Positions 39,206-48,033 of a stretch of 64,000 nt of DNA are shown piece by piece. The stretch spans positions 511,835-575,834 of the forward strand of contig CAVZBT010000010.1 of assembly GCA_963773605.1 (NCBI GenBank), given 5' to 3'. The notes under the pieces were generated by a model that was not told the origin of the DNA, made no database searches, and saw nothing but the letters and a program-made list of their open reading frames with translations. This stretch comes from CAVZBT01 sp963773605 (GTDB lineage Bacteria > Acidobacteriota > UBA6911). The position numbers and the translations under genes are program-made. Positions within the stretch are counted from its first letter, which is position 1, and each line of letters begins with the position of its first letter.

Positions 39206-41671
39206 CTACGGCCCTGTCCACTGCTGGGCCGGAATAGCGGAAATGACGGAGAGCCGATGGGTTCCGAAGAGGGCGAAGCCGGCCAGCGGTTGATCGGATT
39301 CTACCCGGATATACCCCGCACTCAGCTCTTGTGAGGACAATTCCGGGAAATATTCGGTTAGGACCTTTGATATTCTGCCTCGCCCTTTGACCTTGAATGT
39401 ACTTGAGGCGATGACGGCCCCCTGCGGGTTCGAAACGTCCACACGCACGTTGGCGTCGGCACCGCCGGGATTGAGCAGCGCGAGGCCCGTGAAATACGTG
39501 CCGTCGGAGGCGACCTGGCCGAAAAGGAGCCTGCGGGCCAGGGCAGAGACGAGGGGCAGCGAGGTCGCGAACGCGTTCTGTCGAGCGTCCGTGAAACTGA
39601 CGCTGCCTGTCAGCCTCGGCCCGCTGCTCGTAATCTCCACATAACCTTGTTCGCTGCCGGGACCCATCGGTATGTCAGAGACCTGGATCTTCCCCCTGGC
39701 GGCGAGCGGGAGCTCGACAGAAGGGCCGAGGGGCGATCCGTCATCAGCCCGAAGGCGGAGCGTCACGGTTGCCGCGACCGAATCGAGGTTTATCACCGAC
39801 AGCCTGGAATTATAGGAACTGTTCACCGCGAACTGGGGCGCATATAGGGTCGTGGCGCCACCCGTGGCGTCCTGCCCGTTCAGCCCGCGCGCCTGCCGGC
39901 CGTCGATGCCGAGGTACTGGAACGGCACGACTCCTGCAGGGGCGGAGGCACGGATAAAGTCCGTGGACCGTGCGTGGAAATCGGGAAAGAGCTCACCGAC
40001 GACCGATGAGATGGCGCCCCTGGCCGGTATCTCCCGCGTTGCCCTGGAGCGGCCGGCGCCGCTGGAGTCGACCAGGTCGAACGTGATGGCCACGGGCGCC
40101 GCGCCGGGGTTCGCGACGTGGATGCGCGTGAAGCCCTGCTCTTCGATCTCAGGGAAGACGAACGAGCTTTGCGTGGCGGCTCCAGCCTCGGCGCCGTCCA
40201 TCGTGTTCAGACCCGGATCGAAGGCAAGAAAAAAACCGGCCACGCGGCCGGTAGCGCTTTCGACTTTGAACCAGCCCTGGCGTGCGGCGGCGGTGAACCC
40301 GGGCCCCCAGATCTCCGCATCGATCCTGTCCAGCTGCTGCGCAGGGCCCAGGGCGAGAGTCCTGGGGTTGGTGATTCCGCTCCCCGCCAGCAGGGCCCCG
40401 CTGCTGTCATAAGCGGTAAAGACTGCGTCGGTCGCGAACCGGTCGAGGTTGGTGACGGCCACTCCCGTGTACTGGGCCTGTCCGTCGGAGAGGGTGGAGA
40501 GCATCGGGAAATACAGAAGGGACACGGCGGAGGCGTCCGGGTTCACGATTCTGTAAATCGTGCCTTCGTTCAGTCCGGCGACGTAGATCTCCCCCTGCTC
40601 GTCCTCGCCGAACGACGACACCGTCAGGTTCGTATCCAGCAGCAGGGCGGGGCCGGCGCTGCCGAGAATGAATATCTCGCCGCTGCAATAATCGGCATAG
40701 ACATAGGAGCCGGAGGGGAGGCTCCCCCTGGTCCCGCGGTACACGTAGCCCCCGGTCACCGAACACCGCCCGCCCTCGTGCCGGTATTCGGCGACGGGCG
40801 GAATATACGAGGATGCGTCGCACGGGAGCGGCCCGAGATTGGTGCAGCGGGTCCCTTCAAAGACGCGCCACCCGTAGTTCCCGCCCAGCTCTACGATGTC
40901 GATTTCTTCCACCAGCCCCTGTCCCACGTCGCCGGCGTACAATCGCCCGGTTGCACGGTCGAAGGAAAAGCGCCATGGGTTGCGGAGTCCGAGCGCGTAG
41001 ATCTCGTCACGCCCTTCGGTCGTGCCGGCAAACGGGTTGGTGGGGGGAGAAGCATAGGGTTTGCCCGGGTCGACGTCATCGACGTCGATACGCAGGATCT
41101 TGCCCAGCAGTTCCTGCCGGTTCTGGGCACGGTTTTCCGGGTCATTGGCGGAGCCTCCGTCGCCCATGCCAATGTACAGGTAGCCGTCGGGGCCGAAGAC
41201 AAGCATGCCCCCGTTGTGGTTCGAGTACGGCTGCGGGATCGTGAGCAAGACCGTTTCGGCCGGGTCGGCGCGGTTCGAGTCGTCGGCGGAGACTCGGTAT
41301 TCGGCAATCACGGTGGCGCCATCGGGGTTGCGCGTGTAGTCGACGAAGAATCTGCCGTTGATGTCGAAGTGCGGGTGCAACGCCAGTCCCAGGAGCCCGC
41401 GCTCGCCGCCGGACAGCACCTTGGCGGAAATGTCCAGGAACTGCCGAGGCGTCCCGGACCCGGGGGGCAGCACCCGGATCACTCCCGGCTGTTCGAGGAC
41501 AAAAAGGCGGTCCGTTCCGTCATGCGCGTTGGTGACGAACACCGGCTGGTTCAGCCCGGTCGCGACCGGCTGCAGTTCGATGCGGGGCACGTCCCCGGAT
41601 TGTGCGGCAGCGTGGTGCAACGAGAACAGAATCACGAGACACGCCCCCGGCAGGGACTTACCCATCAGCAT
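39206..41671 (-). CDS. PQQ-dependent sugar dehydrogenase (sGDH/Asd-like) with C-terminal surface modules
   Basis: 821 residues, intact, with a signal peptide (GKSLPGACLVILFSLHHAAAQ). Residues about 30-390 are a soluble-glucose-dehydrogenase beta-propeller: GLNQPVFVTNAHDGTDRLFVLEQPG, RGLLGLALHPHF, PYSNHNGGMLVFGPDGYLYIGMGDGG with the catalytic His, and GLRNPWRFSFDRATG. It would oxidise aldoses with PQQ in the periplasm or outside. The remaining 430 residues are beta-rich repeats of about 100-140 residues (YTGVAVTNLDRF; YFTGLALLNPGGADANVRVDV; GFALFGTHRLSVISAIPAQ). These match the C-terminus of the protein encoded at 53750-56918. The start at 41671 has GAGG six bases upstream. Confidence 0.85.
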   Translation of the reverse strand: MLMGKSLPGACLVILFSLHHAAAQSGDVPRIELQPVATGLNQPVFVTNAHDGTDRLFVLEQPGVIRVLPPGSGTPRQFLDISAKVLSGGERGLLGLALHPHFDINGRFFVDYTRNPDGATVIAEYRVSADDSNRADPAETVLLTIPQPYSNHNGGMLVFGPDGYLYIGMGDGGSANDPENRAQNRQELLGKILRIDVDDVDPGKPYASPPTNPFAGTTEGRDEIYALGLRNPWRFSFDRATGRLYAGDVGQGLVEEIDIVELGGNYGWRVFEGTRCTNLGPLPCDASSYIPPVAEYRHEGGRCSVTGGYVYRGTRGSLPSGSYVYADYCSGEIFILGSAGPALLLDTNLTVSSFGEDEQGEIYVAGLNEGTIYRIVNPDASAVSLLYFPMLSTLSDGQAQYTGVAVTNLDRFATDAVFTAYDSSGALLAGSGITNPRTLALGPAQQLDRIDAEIWGPGFTAAARQGWFKVESATGRVAGFFLAFDPGLNTMDGAEAGAATQSSFVFPEIEEQGFTRIHVANPGAAPVAITFDLVDSSGAGRSRATREIPARGAISSVVGELFPDFHARSTDFIRASAPAGVVPFQYLGIDGRQARGLNGQDATGGATTLYAPQFAVNSSYNSRLSVINLDSVAATVTLRLRADDGSPLGPSVELPLAARGKIQVSDIPMGPGSEQGYVEITSSGPRLTGSVSFTDARQNAFATSLPLVSALARRLLFGQVASDGTYFTGLALLNPGGADANVRVDVSNPQGAVIASSTFKVKGRGRISKVLTEYFPELSSQELSAGYIRVESDQPLAGFALFGTHRLSVISAIPAQQWTGP

Positions 41672-41802
41672 ATAACCTCGAAGAGGATTGATCACGAGCC
41701 ATCCGAATGCCCGGTCAAATCGTATCCGTGCCCCATGCAAAAGGCAACGTGTGGCCCTTTGCCGGGCTCACGTCGGTGCCCCGGGCGTAGCTGCGGAGCT
41801 AT

Positions 41803-41924
41803 GGGAGTGCGGTGCCTCGGCGGCCTCGGCACCGCTTTCCACGGTTCTACTGGATCGGCAGTACCGGCCATTGGGCGGCGGCTCAACGCCGCCCTCAAAG
41901 CGGTGTCGAGCCGCCGCGCTGCCA
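41803..41924 (+). repeat. Copy L of the cloverleaf repeat (degenerate)
   Basis: GGGAGTGCGGTGCCTCGG starts the copy. Hairpin 1 has a CGGCCTCGG insertion, hairpin 2 has changed to GGCGGC...GCCGCC, and the end is CCGCCGCGCTGCC. It is the most diverged full-length copy and lies in the divergent interval between the PQQ enzyme and MFS genes. Confidence 0.75.
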
Positions 41925-41997
41925 TACCTCGGACGGCCGTCTGTCGCGAGGCGTATGCCGGGGAAGCTAAATTTTGGCGAAACTCAGGTTGGAAGCT

Positions 41998-43221
41998 ATG
42001 ATGATTGCGGGACTTGTGACCGCAGAACCCGCGCCCATGGAACACGACAGGAAGATTCTCGGTTTCTCCTCGACGGTCTTTGTTCTGGGCCTGGTCTCGC
42101 TGTGCAACGATTTTGCCAGCGAGATGATCTCCCCCCTCCTGCCGGTCTTCCTGACCTCCATTGGGGCGTCGATTTCCTTCATCGGCCTCGTCGAGGGAAC
42201 GGCGGAAACGACCGCGAGCCTTCTGAAGCTGTTCTCCGGGTGGATCGGCGACCGGTTCGGGAACAAGCGGCTGCTGACCGCGGCGGGATACGGGTTTTCG
42301 AATGGCGTCCGGCCGCTGATCGGTATTGCCACAGCCGGCTGGCAAGTCTTGATTCTCCGGTTCGCCGATCGGGCAGGCAAAGGGGTACGCACTTCGCCGC
42401 GGGACGCGATGATTGCCGACAGCACGCCCCTCGACCAACGCGGCAAGGCTTTCGGTTTCAACCGGGCGATGGATCACGGCGGCGCCATGGCCGGATCGCT
42501 GGCCGCGTTTCTGCTGCTCACCCTTGGAGGGTTCCAGGTATCGTCGATCTTCCTGCTGTCCGCGATCCCGGGCATGGCGGCCATTGTCCTGGTCCTGGTC
42601 GGGATCGGGACGGCGCGGGACCCGGTCAGCTCGCCCGACCTTCCGCTGCGGCTGTCGCTCAAGCCCTTCAGCCTGCGTTTCAAGCTCTTTCTCCTGATCC
42701 TGACCGTTTTTGCCCTGGGGAACTCCTCCGATGCGTTCCTCATCCTGCGCTCGCGTGAACTCGGAGTGCCGGTCGCCTTAATCCCGCTCGTGTGGATCGT
42801 GTTCCACGCGGTCAAGGCGCTCTCGTCAACGCCCGGAGGCGCCCTGTCGGACCGCCTGGGCCGCACGCGCCTCGTCGTTGCGGGCTGGGTCGTCTACGCC
42901 GCCGTATACCTCGGGTTCACCCTGGCCTCCACCGCGCTCCACGCCTGGCTGTTGTTTGCGGCCTACGGGCTCTACTTCGGATTGACCGAGGGTGTGGAAA
43001 AAGCTTTCGTTACGGACCTCGTGCCTGCCGGCCTGCGCGGGACGGCGTTCGGGATCTACCACTTCACCCTGGGCGTCGCAGCCCTGCCTTCGTCGCTCCT
43101 CGCGGGGTTTCTCTGGCAGAGATACTCATCCAGCGTCGCGCTCGGCACGGGCGCCGCCCTGGCGCTGCTGGCCAGCGCCCTCCTGTTCTCCCTGACGCAC
43201 GCGAGGGCCCGAGATCGTTAG
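41998..43221 (+). CDS. MFS transporter
   Basis: 407 residues, intact, with twelve hydrophobic segments. MFS features include VSLCNDFASEMISPLLPVFL in helix 1, GWIGDRFGNKRLLTAAGYG (the conserved loop 2-3 motif), DRAGKGVRTSPRDAMIAD, and SDRLGRTRLVVAGW in the second half. This pattern (GKGxRxxPRDA) is typical of the MFS branch often annotated as drug-resistance-like and of unknown substrate. The start is uncertain between 41998 (ATG ATG) and 42037. Confidence 0.85.
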   Translation: MMIAGLVTAEPAPMEHDRKILGFSSTVFVLGLVSLCNDFASEMISPLLPVFLTSIGASISFIGLVEGTAETTASLLKLFSGWIGDRFGNKRLLTAAGYGFSNGVRPLIGIATAGWQVLILRFADRAGKGVRTSPRDAMIADSTPLDQRGKAFGFNRAMDHGGAMAGSLAAFLLLTLGGFQVSSIFLLSAIPGMAAIVLVLVGIGTARDPVSSPDLPLRLSLKPFSLRFKLFLLILTVFALGNSSDAFLILRSRELGVPVALIPLVWIVFHAVKALSSTPGGALSDRLGRTRLVVAGWVVYAAVYLGFTLASTALHAWLLFAAYGLYFGLTEGVEKAFVTDLVPAGLRGTAFGIYHFTLGVAALPSSLLAGFLWQRYSSSVALGTGAALALLASALLFSLTHARARDR

Positions 43222-43299
43222 CCCGCAGTTCCCGGAGGAGGCGGCCCTTTGAGCCCCCCATGAGGGGTGATAGGATAACGGGATGATGGGATAACAACG

Positions 43300-43554
43300 A
43301 TGGCCAGAGGTTGGGAAAGCAAGACCATTGAAGCGCAGATCGAAACGGCCGAGAGCGAACACCGCGACGTCAAAAAAGCCCCGCGGAGCGCCGCCGCGGC
43401 CGAACTCCTCCGCACGAGGGAGGGGCTGCTCCTGTCCAGGACCCGGGTCCTGCACGACCTCGGGAAAGCCCGCCACGAGCGCTACCGAAGGATGCTCCAG
43501 GAAGCTCTCTCGCAGCTGGAGCGCGACCTCGCCGCCCTCGAGAACCAGTTCTAA
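43300..43554 (+). CDS. Small hypothetical coiled-coil protein
   Basis: 84 residues rich in Glu, Arg, Leu and Ala, with no hydrophobic segment. Most of it (ESKTIEAQIETAESEHRD, then RRMLQEALSQLERDLAALENQF) would form a helical hairpin or coiled coil. No family is recognised. It is intact and short, and it ends 27 bp from the convergent permease gene. Confidence 0.55.
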   Translation: MARGWESKTIEAQIETAESEHRDVKKAPRSAAAAELLRTREGLLLSRTRVLHDLGKARHERYRRMLQEALSQLERDLAALENQF

Positions 43555-43580
43555 TTCAGAAAACGCTCGAGCCCGCGCCG

Positions 43581-45119
43581 CTAATTCTCGGTGCCGTAGG
43601 ACACCTGCATGCGGCGGATGGCGAACCGGGCGAGCCACAGGAGCAGAGCCGTCACGACAAGCAGGCCGGCAATGGCGCCCAGACGCGAGGCGGGTGCGGC
43701 GGGAGACAGCAGCAGCTGTATGATTGCCGGCGCGTTCTTGTCGGTGGGAACCGGAACCGGGCACAACGATTGCAGGTAATACAACACGCTCAGCTTCTGC
43801 AGGATTTCGGGCAGGAAACTGTTGATGCTCTCCCAGGCGAGCAGCACGGCGGCCGGGATGATCGGGTTGCGCAGCAGCAGGCCGGCGGCGAGGAACACGC
43901 TCCCGTAACCGACGCAGCCCAGCACGGCGGCGGCCGTGTACCAGAAGGCGTGGGCCATCCCGGCGCTTTCCCAGTACGCCTGCACCTCGACGGGGTTGTG
44001 CGGCCAGATCATGGCCGCAAAGCACAGCATTGCGCCGCCGGCAAAGATCGTGGACGAGGCGATCAGGCCGGCGCCGTACTTGCCGGCCAGGAGCACGTCG
44101 CGCCGGGCGGGGGCAAGGAACCAGAAGTGCAGGGTCTTGTCCAGCATCTCGCCGCGGAACAGATTCATGAAGATGCCCAGGCAGCCGAAGAAAATCGCCA
44201 GCCGCAGATAGAAGAACTGGAAAATACCGGCAAAAACCTGGCGGTCCTCCTCGAAGTCCAGCAGCTGGCGGAAGTCTCTCGAGGCCAATGTTCCGTCGGA
44301 AAAGGTCAGGCGCGCCTCGCGGCGCCCGTCGAAATACACGAGCCTGCGGTGTGACGTGCGCTCATCGACGAACCGCGCGCCCGTGGCGTTCACGACGGTG
44401 GTAAACATCTTGCCGTCGCTGCTCACCTGGATGTTGAACTCGCGGGTGTCCAACTCCTCGTCCTCGCCTCCGGCGCTGGCGTGCTTGACCACGAAGCGTT
44501 TCACCTTGAGCACCTCCCCCAGGTCGACCTGCAGGAAGCGGTCCCACTCGTCCGTGCACCATCTGTCGCTGGTGCCGCCCGAGACGCTGCCGTTGAAGGC
44601 CTTCTCCGGCCCTTCCCCGGGGTCGCAGGGGGCGCTGCCCGTAGCCGGGCGCCGCAGTGCCAGGTTTGTCGCGCCGTCCGGGCCGTAGACTTCGAACTCG
44701 TAGATCCTGGCGGTCGGGTCGCCTTCGTACGTGGGCCGGGTGATGTTCAGACGCACAAACCGCGCCTCGACGGCCGGGTCGATCCCGTGTGTGGTGACGC
44801 TCGTGTTGGCGCCCTGGGCGCGGACACGCTTGCGGCTCTCCCACCGATCGTCGCGGGCCGGCTTGCCAAGCCGTTTGAGCACCGCTTCGTCGTTTTCGCC
44901 GTTTCTGGTGCCGTCGATCAGGGCGGGCTGCAGAATGCCCTCGGCCGAGAGACGATCCCGGCGAACCTTCACCTCGATGCCGTGCCCGAAGAAAATCACC
45001 GCCGGCAGCAGCGCCAGACCGTACACCCAGAATGCCCGTTTCGACAGGAAGGCGCGCCGCAACTCGATCCGCGCGATAATCCAGGCCTGAAAAACAGGTG
45101 TCGGGTATCGGGTCTTCAT
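43581..45119 (-). CDS. ABC transporter permease with an inserted F5/8-type (discoidin) domain
   Basis: 512 residues, intact. A first membrane helix (FWVYGLALLPAVIFFGHG, about residues 30-48) is followed by about 240 extracytoplasmic residues. These contain an F5/8-C-like domain at about 115-265 (FVRLNITRPTYEG, NLALRRPATGS, EKAFNGSVSGGTSDRWCTDEWDRFLQVDLGEV, FNIQVSSDGKMF). Five or six more helices follow (FYLRLAIFFGCLGIFMNLF, KYGAGLIASSTIFAGGAML, LGAIAGLLVVTALLLWLARF), as in ABC-2 type permeases. Discoidin domains usually bind carbohydrate or lipid headgroups. It is the last gene of the sigma/FecR/ABC operon and lies after repeat copy M. Confidence 0.85.
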   Translation of the reverse strand: MKTRYPTPVFQAWIIARIELRRAFLSKRAFWVYGLALLPAVIFFGHGIEVKVRRDRLSAEGILQPALIDGTRNGENDEAVLKRLGKPARDDRWESRKRVRAQGANTSVTTHGIDPAVEARFVRLNITRPTYEGDPTARIYEFEVYGPDGATNLALRRPATGSAPCDPGEGPEKAFNGSVSGGTSDRWCTDEWDRFLQVDLGEVLKVKRFVVKHASAGGEDEELDTREFNIQVSSDGKMFTTVVNATGARFVDERTSHRRLVYFDGRREARLTFSDGTLASRDFRQLLDFEEDRQVFAGIFQFFYLRLAIFFGCLGIFMNLFRGEMLDKTLHFWFLAPARRDVLLAGKYGAGLIASSTIFAGGAMLCFAAMIWPHNPVEVQAYWESAGMAHAFWYTAAAVLGCVGYGSVFLAAGLLLRNPIIPAAVLLAWESINSFLPEILQKLSVLYYLQSLCPVPVPTDKNAPAIIQLLLSPAAPASRLGAIAGLLVVTALLLWLARFAIRRMQVSYGTEN

Positions 45120-45132
45120 CGTCGTCGACCTT

Positions 45133-45244
45133 TGGCGTGCGGCGGCTCGACGCCGCTGTGTGGGCGGCGCCCAGGCGCCGCACGATGGCGCACTCCTTCC
45201 GATCCAGTACCACCGCACAAAGCGGTGCCGAGGCACCGCACTCC
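45133..45244 (-). repeat. Copy M of the cloverleaf repeat, inverted
   Basis: Reverse orientation, between the permease and the ABC ATPase genes of one operon, so it would be transcribed within the operon mRNA. Hairpin 2 is GGGCGGCGCC/GGCGCCGCAC, hairpin 1 is CGGTGCC/GGCACCG, and the closing end has GGCGTGC instead of GGAGTGC. Confidence 0.85.
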
Positions 45245-45251
45245 AAGCCGT

Positions 45252-46180
45252 TTAAGATCCAATCAGGTATTCGTACAGGGCGTCCACGTTCTCGTCGGCG
45301 GGGATGACGCCGTCGATTTTGTGTCCGTTGAGCGCGATGCGGCCGAGTGCGCGCGAAAACTGCTCGCGGTCCCGGGTCATCACCAGCATCCCCATGCCGG
45401 TCGTCGTTCAGGCTGATCTCGGTGATGTGGTCTTCGTTGAAAAGCAGCGCCGCGACGCGCGACGGGTCGGCGGCAGCGAATGATGAACTGGCTCGGGTGC
45501 TCGTGGATCTCCTCGCGTACGTTGCGGATCTCGCCTTCGGCCACGATCATGCCGTTGGCGATGAGGACCACCTGGTCGCTGATCACGTCGACTTCCTGCA
45601 GGACGTGGCTGGAGAGAATCACGTGCCTGCCCTGAGCGGCCCACTCGCGAAACAGCGCGATGGTCTCGGCGCGCACGAGCGGATCCAGCCCGTTGAGCGG
45701 TTCGTCCAGCACCAGGAGTTCGGGTTCGTGCGCGATCGCCTGTGCCAGGCGGACCCGCTGCCGCATCCCCTTGGAATAGGCCGCCACTTTGCGGTGGGCC
45801 GCTTCGGTGAGGCCCAGGCGCTGGAGCGCTTTCCACGCCTTTTCCTCGGCCTCGGCGCGGCTGTAGCCGAACAGCAGCAGGCCGGTGGTGATGAAGCTGA
45901 ACCCCGTCGCCCAGCGCGGCGCGGCGTCGTACTGGGTGGCATACCCGGTGATGCGCATGAGGCGCTCGGGATCCCGGGGCGAGATGCCGCGCATGGCGAT
46001 CGAGCCGTGATCGGGGTGGATGAGACCGGTCATCAGGTTCATCAGGGTGGTTTTGCCGGAGCCGTTCGGCCCGACCAGGCTCGTGATCCCCGGAGGGATG
46101 TCGAGGGAGACACGGTTTACGCCGAGCACCTCGCCGTAGAATCTCGAAACCTCCTCGAAAACCACCGAGGGCGTGCTCAC
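45252..46180 (-). CDS. ABC transporter ATP-binding protein 1 (one frameshift)
   Basis: About 309 residues. Motifs are Walker A GPNGSGKTT, Q-loop YATQYDA, signature YSKGMRQRVRLAQ, Walker B LLVLDEPLNGLD and H-loop ILSSHVLQEVD. This is the drug/lipid-export (CcmA/NatA-like) ATPase type that pairs with ABC-2 permeases. A frame break near 45465 separates the ATPase core from the C-terminal regulatory piece (RVAALLFNEDHITEISLND, ending DALYEYLIGS). The GTG at 46180 has a perfect GGAGGTGATC site and overlaps the stop of the upstream permease by two bases. It probably powers one or both neighbouring permeases. Confidence 0.87.
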
Positions 46181-47041
46181 GAGATCACCTCCACCGGACG
46201 CAACTTGCGCTCGAGCACGAGGGCGAGCAGGAGGATGATGAGCATCAGCGCGGACACGCAGGCGCAGGACGCCGGGCCCGTCGGGCGGGTCGACGCCGAG
46301 CATCGCGCACCACAGCCGGTTGACCGCCCAGGCCGGGTTCAGCGCGTGGCCCCACGTCACGCGAAAGACGCCGTTGATCATCACCGACAGGCCGGCTCAG
46401 GATGAAGAAGAAGGCGAGCACGAGGGCGCCTGCCACCACCCTCCACTTCACCTAGGCGGAACCGGCCAGGGCCACCATGCTCACCAGCAGCACCCAGATG
46501 GCGAAGCCGGCGACGATGCCGGAGCCGATCGTCCAGTTCGCCCGGAACCACCCCCCTCCGGCCATGCCGACCTGCATCCCGAACAGGAGCAAGCCCGGGA
46601 TCCAGGTGATCATCGACAGCATCCCGAACAGGACCAGCAGGCGTGCCAGCGCGTAGTCGGACCGGGTAAGCGGACGGCTGAAGTAGAGCGGCAGGGCGTT
46701 GTTCGCCAGATCGGGCGCGATCAGTCCCGGGCCGGTGAGCGCCGCAAGGAAGATGGCGAAGGACGGCCTGGACGTTCATGAAGATGATGAAGAACTTGCC
46801 GTTGACTTCGATGAAGTCTCCGGAAGTCCTGGTCCAGCCCTTTGAGCAGCTCGGCATGGTTGGTGAGGTAGATGAAGACGGCGCACAGCAACGGCCAGAT
46901 CATGGCAACGACGGTGAGGAGGACGACCAGGCGCTGCTGGAAGAGGCGGCGCCAGGAGAAACGGGGCAGCACCATGAATCGAGTCCACGGCCCCGTGACC
47001 TTGGCCTGGTATCTCCGGTAACCGCGTCTGTAGACCGCCAT
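46177..47041 (-). CDS. ABC-2 type permease 2 (frameshifted, one in-frame stop)
   Basis: About 288 codons. The N-terminus MAVYRRGYRRYQAKVTG precedes a first membrane segment (LVVLLTVVAMIWPLLCAVFIYL). Segments with LTGPGLIAPDLANNALPLYFSRPLTRSDYALARL and MITWIPGLLLFGMQVG are typical of ABC-2 permeases. A late membrane helix is LMLIILLLALVLERKLRPVEVIS. Frame breaks lie near 46800, 46700, 46390 and 46255. A TAG at about 46454 lies in the sequence coding GSA-stop-VKWRVVAG and would be read through if it were TGG or TCG, so it is probably an error. It overlaps the ATPase gene downstream and starts 3 bp after the end of the preceding ATPase gene. Confidence 0.75.
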
Positions 47042-47044
47042 GTG

Positions 47045-48033
47045 CTAAACCCGGGTATTGCGGTGTCGGGTGCTGGCGTCTGTTCGGCGCTCGCCGGGCA
47101 TTGCGCCCGGCCCATCGCCTTCAAAAAGATCTCTTCGAGCGTGTCGCGACGGTGCGTGAGCTTTCGCACCAGCAGATTCTGCTGCGCCATCAGGTTCCAC
47201 ACCGCCTGGACGTCCGCGTCGGGCGGCAGGACGATGCGCCACCGGCCGCCGCCCTCGGTGACCCCGTCGGCGCCGATGCCCGGCAGCGCCGCGCGCAGGT
47301 GCTCGTCGTTGCCGGTGACCTCCAGTTCGACAAAGCTCTTGTTCGAGCGCCGTTCCTCTTCGAGGTTGCATTCGTGCACGATCATGCCGTCCTTCATGAT
47401 GACGACTTCGTCGCAGACCTGCTCGACATCGCGCAGCAGGTGCGAGCAGAGGAGCACGTTCATGCCCTGTTCTTCCTTCATTTCGCGCACCAGCTTCAGC
47501 ATGCGGCGCCGGGCGGCAGGATCGAGTCCGTTGGTCGGTTCGTCGAGGATCACCAGTTCCGGGCCGTGCACGATCGCCTGCGCGAGCTTGGCCATCTGTT
47601 TCATGCCCAGCGAATAGGTCCGCAGTTCACGATAGCGTGCCTCGCCGAGACCGACGTGGAACAGCACTTCGTGAGCCTTTTCGAGTGCGGCTTCGCTGGG
47701 GAGGCCGGAGAGCTCGGCCATCAGCCGCAGTAAGGTGACCGCCGTCATGTTGGCGATGAAAGAATCGGTCTCGGGCATGTAGCCGATGCGGGAGCGGACC
47801 TCGCGCCTCTGCCGGTGACAGTCGAAGCCCAGCACGCGCGCGCGCCCCTCGATGCGGCTGTGGAAACCCAGCAGTGTCAGGATCAGGGTGGATTTGCCGG
47901 CGCCGTTGGGGCCCAGCAGCCCGATCGCTTTGCCGACCCCGGAAACGCCGAGACGGCAGGAGATCCCGCGCAGGATCTCCCGCCGTCCGAGCCTCACCTT
48001 CAGATTCTCCAGTTCGACAACCGGCGATGTCAT
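47045..48033 (-). CDS. ABC transporter ATP-binding protein 2
   Basis: About 330 residues. Walker A GPNGAGKST, Q-loop YMPETDSF, signature YSLGMKQMAKLAQ, Walker B LVILDEPTNGLDP and H-loop LLCSHLLRDVEQ are all present, followed by a C-terminal domain (FVELEVTGNDEHLRAALPG, RDTLEEIFLKAMG). A frame break near the C-terminus (about 47100) explains why the open frame runs on into the permease gene. In the alternative frame it stops at 47045, just before the permease ATG. It starts one base after the FecR-type gene ends, so the two are translationally coupled. Confidence 0.87.

Noticed and set aside
46440..46460. Stop-codon readthrough or recoding in permease 2
   Set aside because: The single in-frame TAG lies among several frameshifts in the same gene, so a base error is the simpler explanation.
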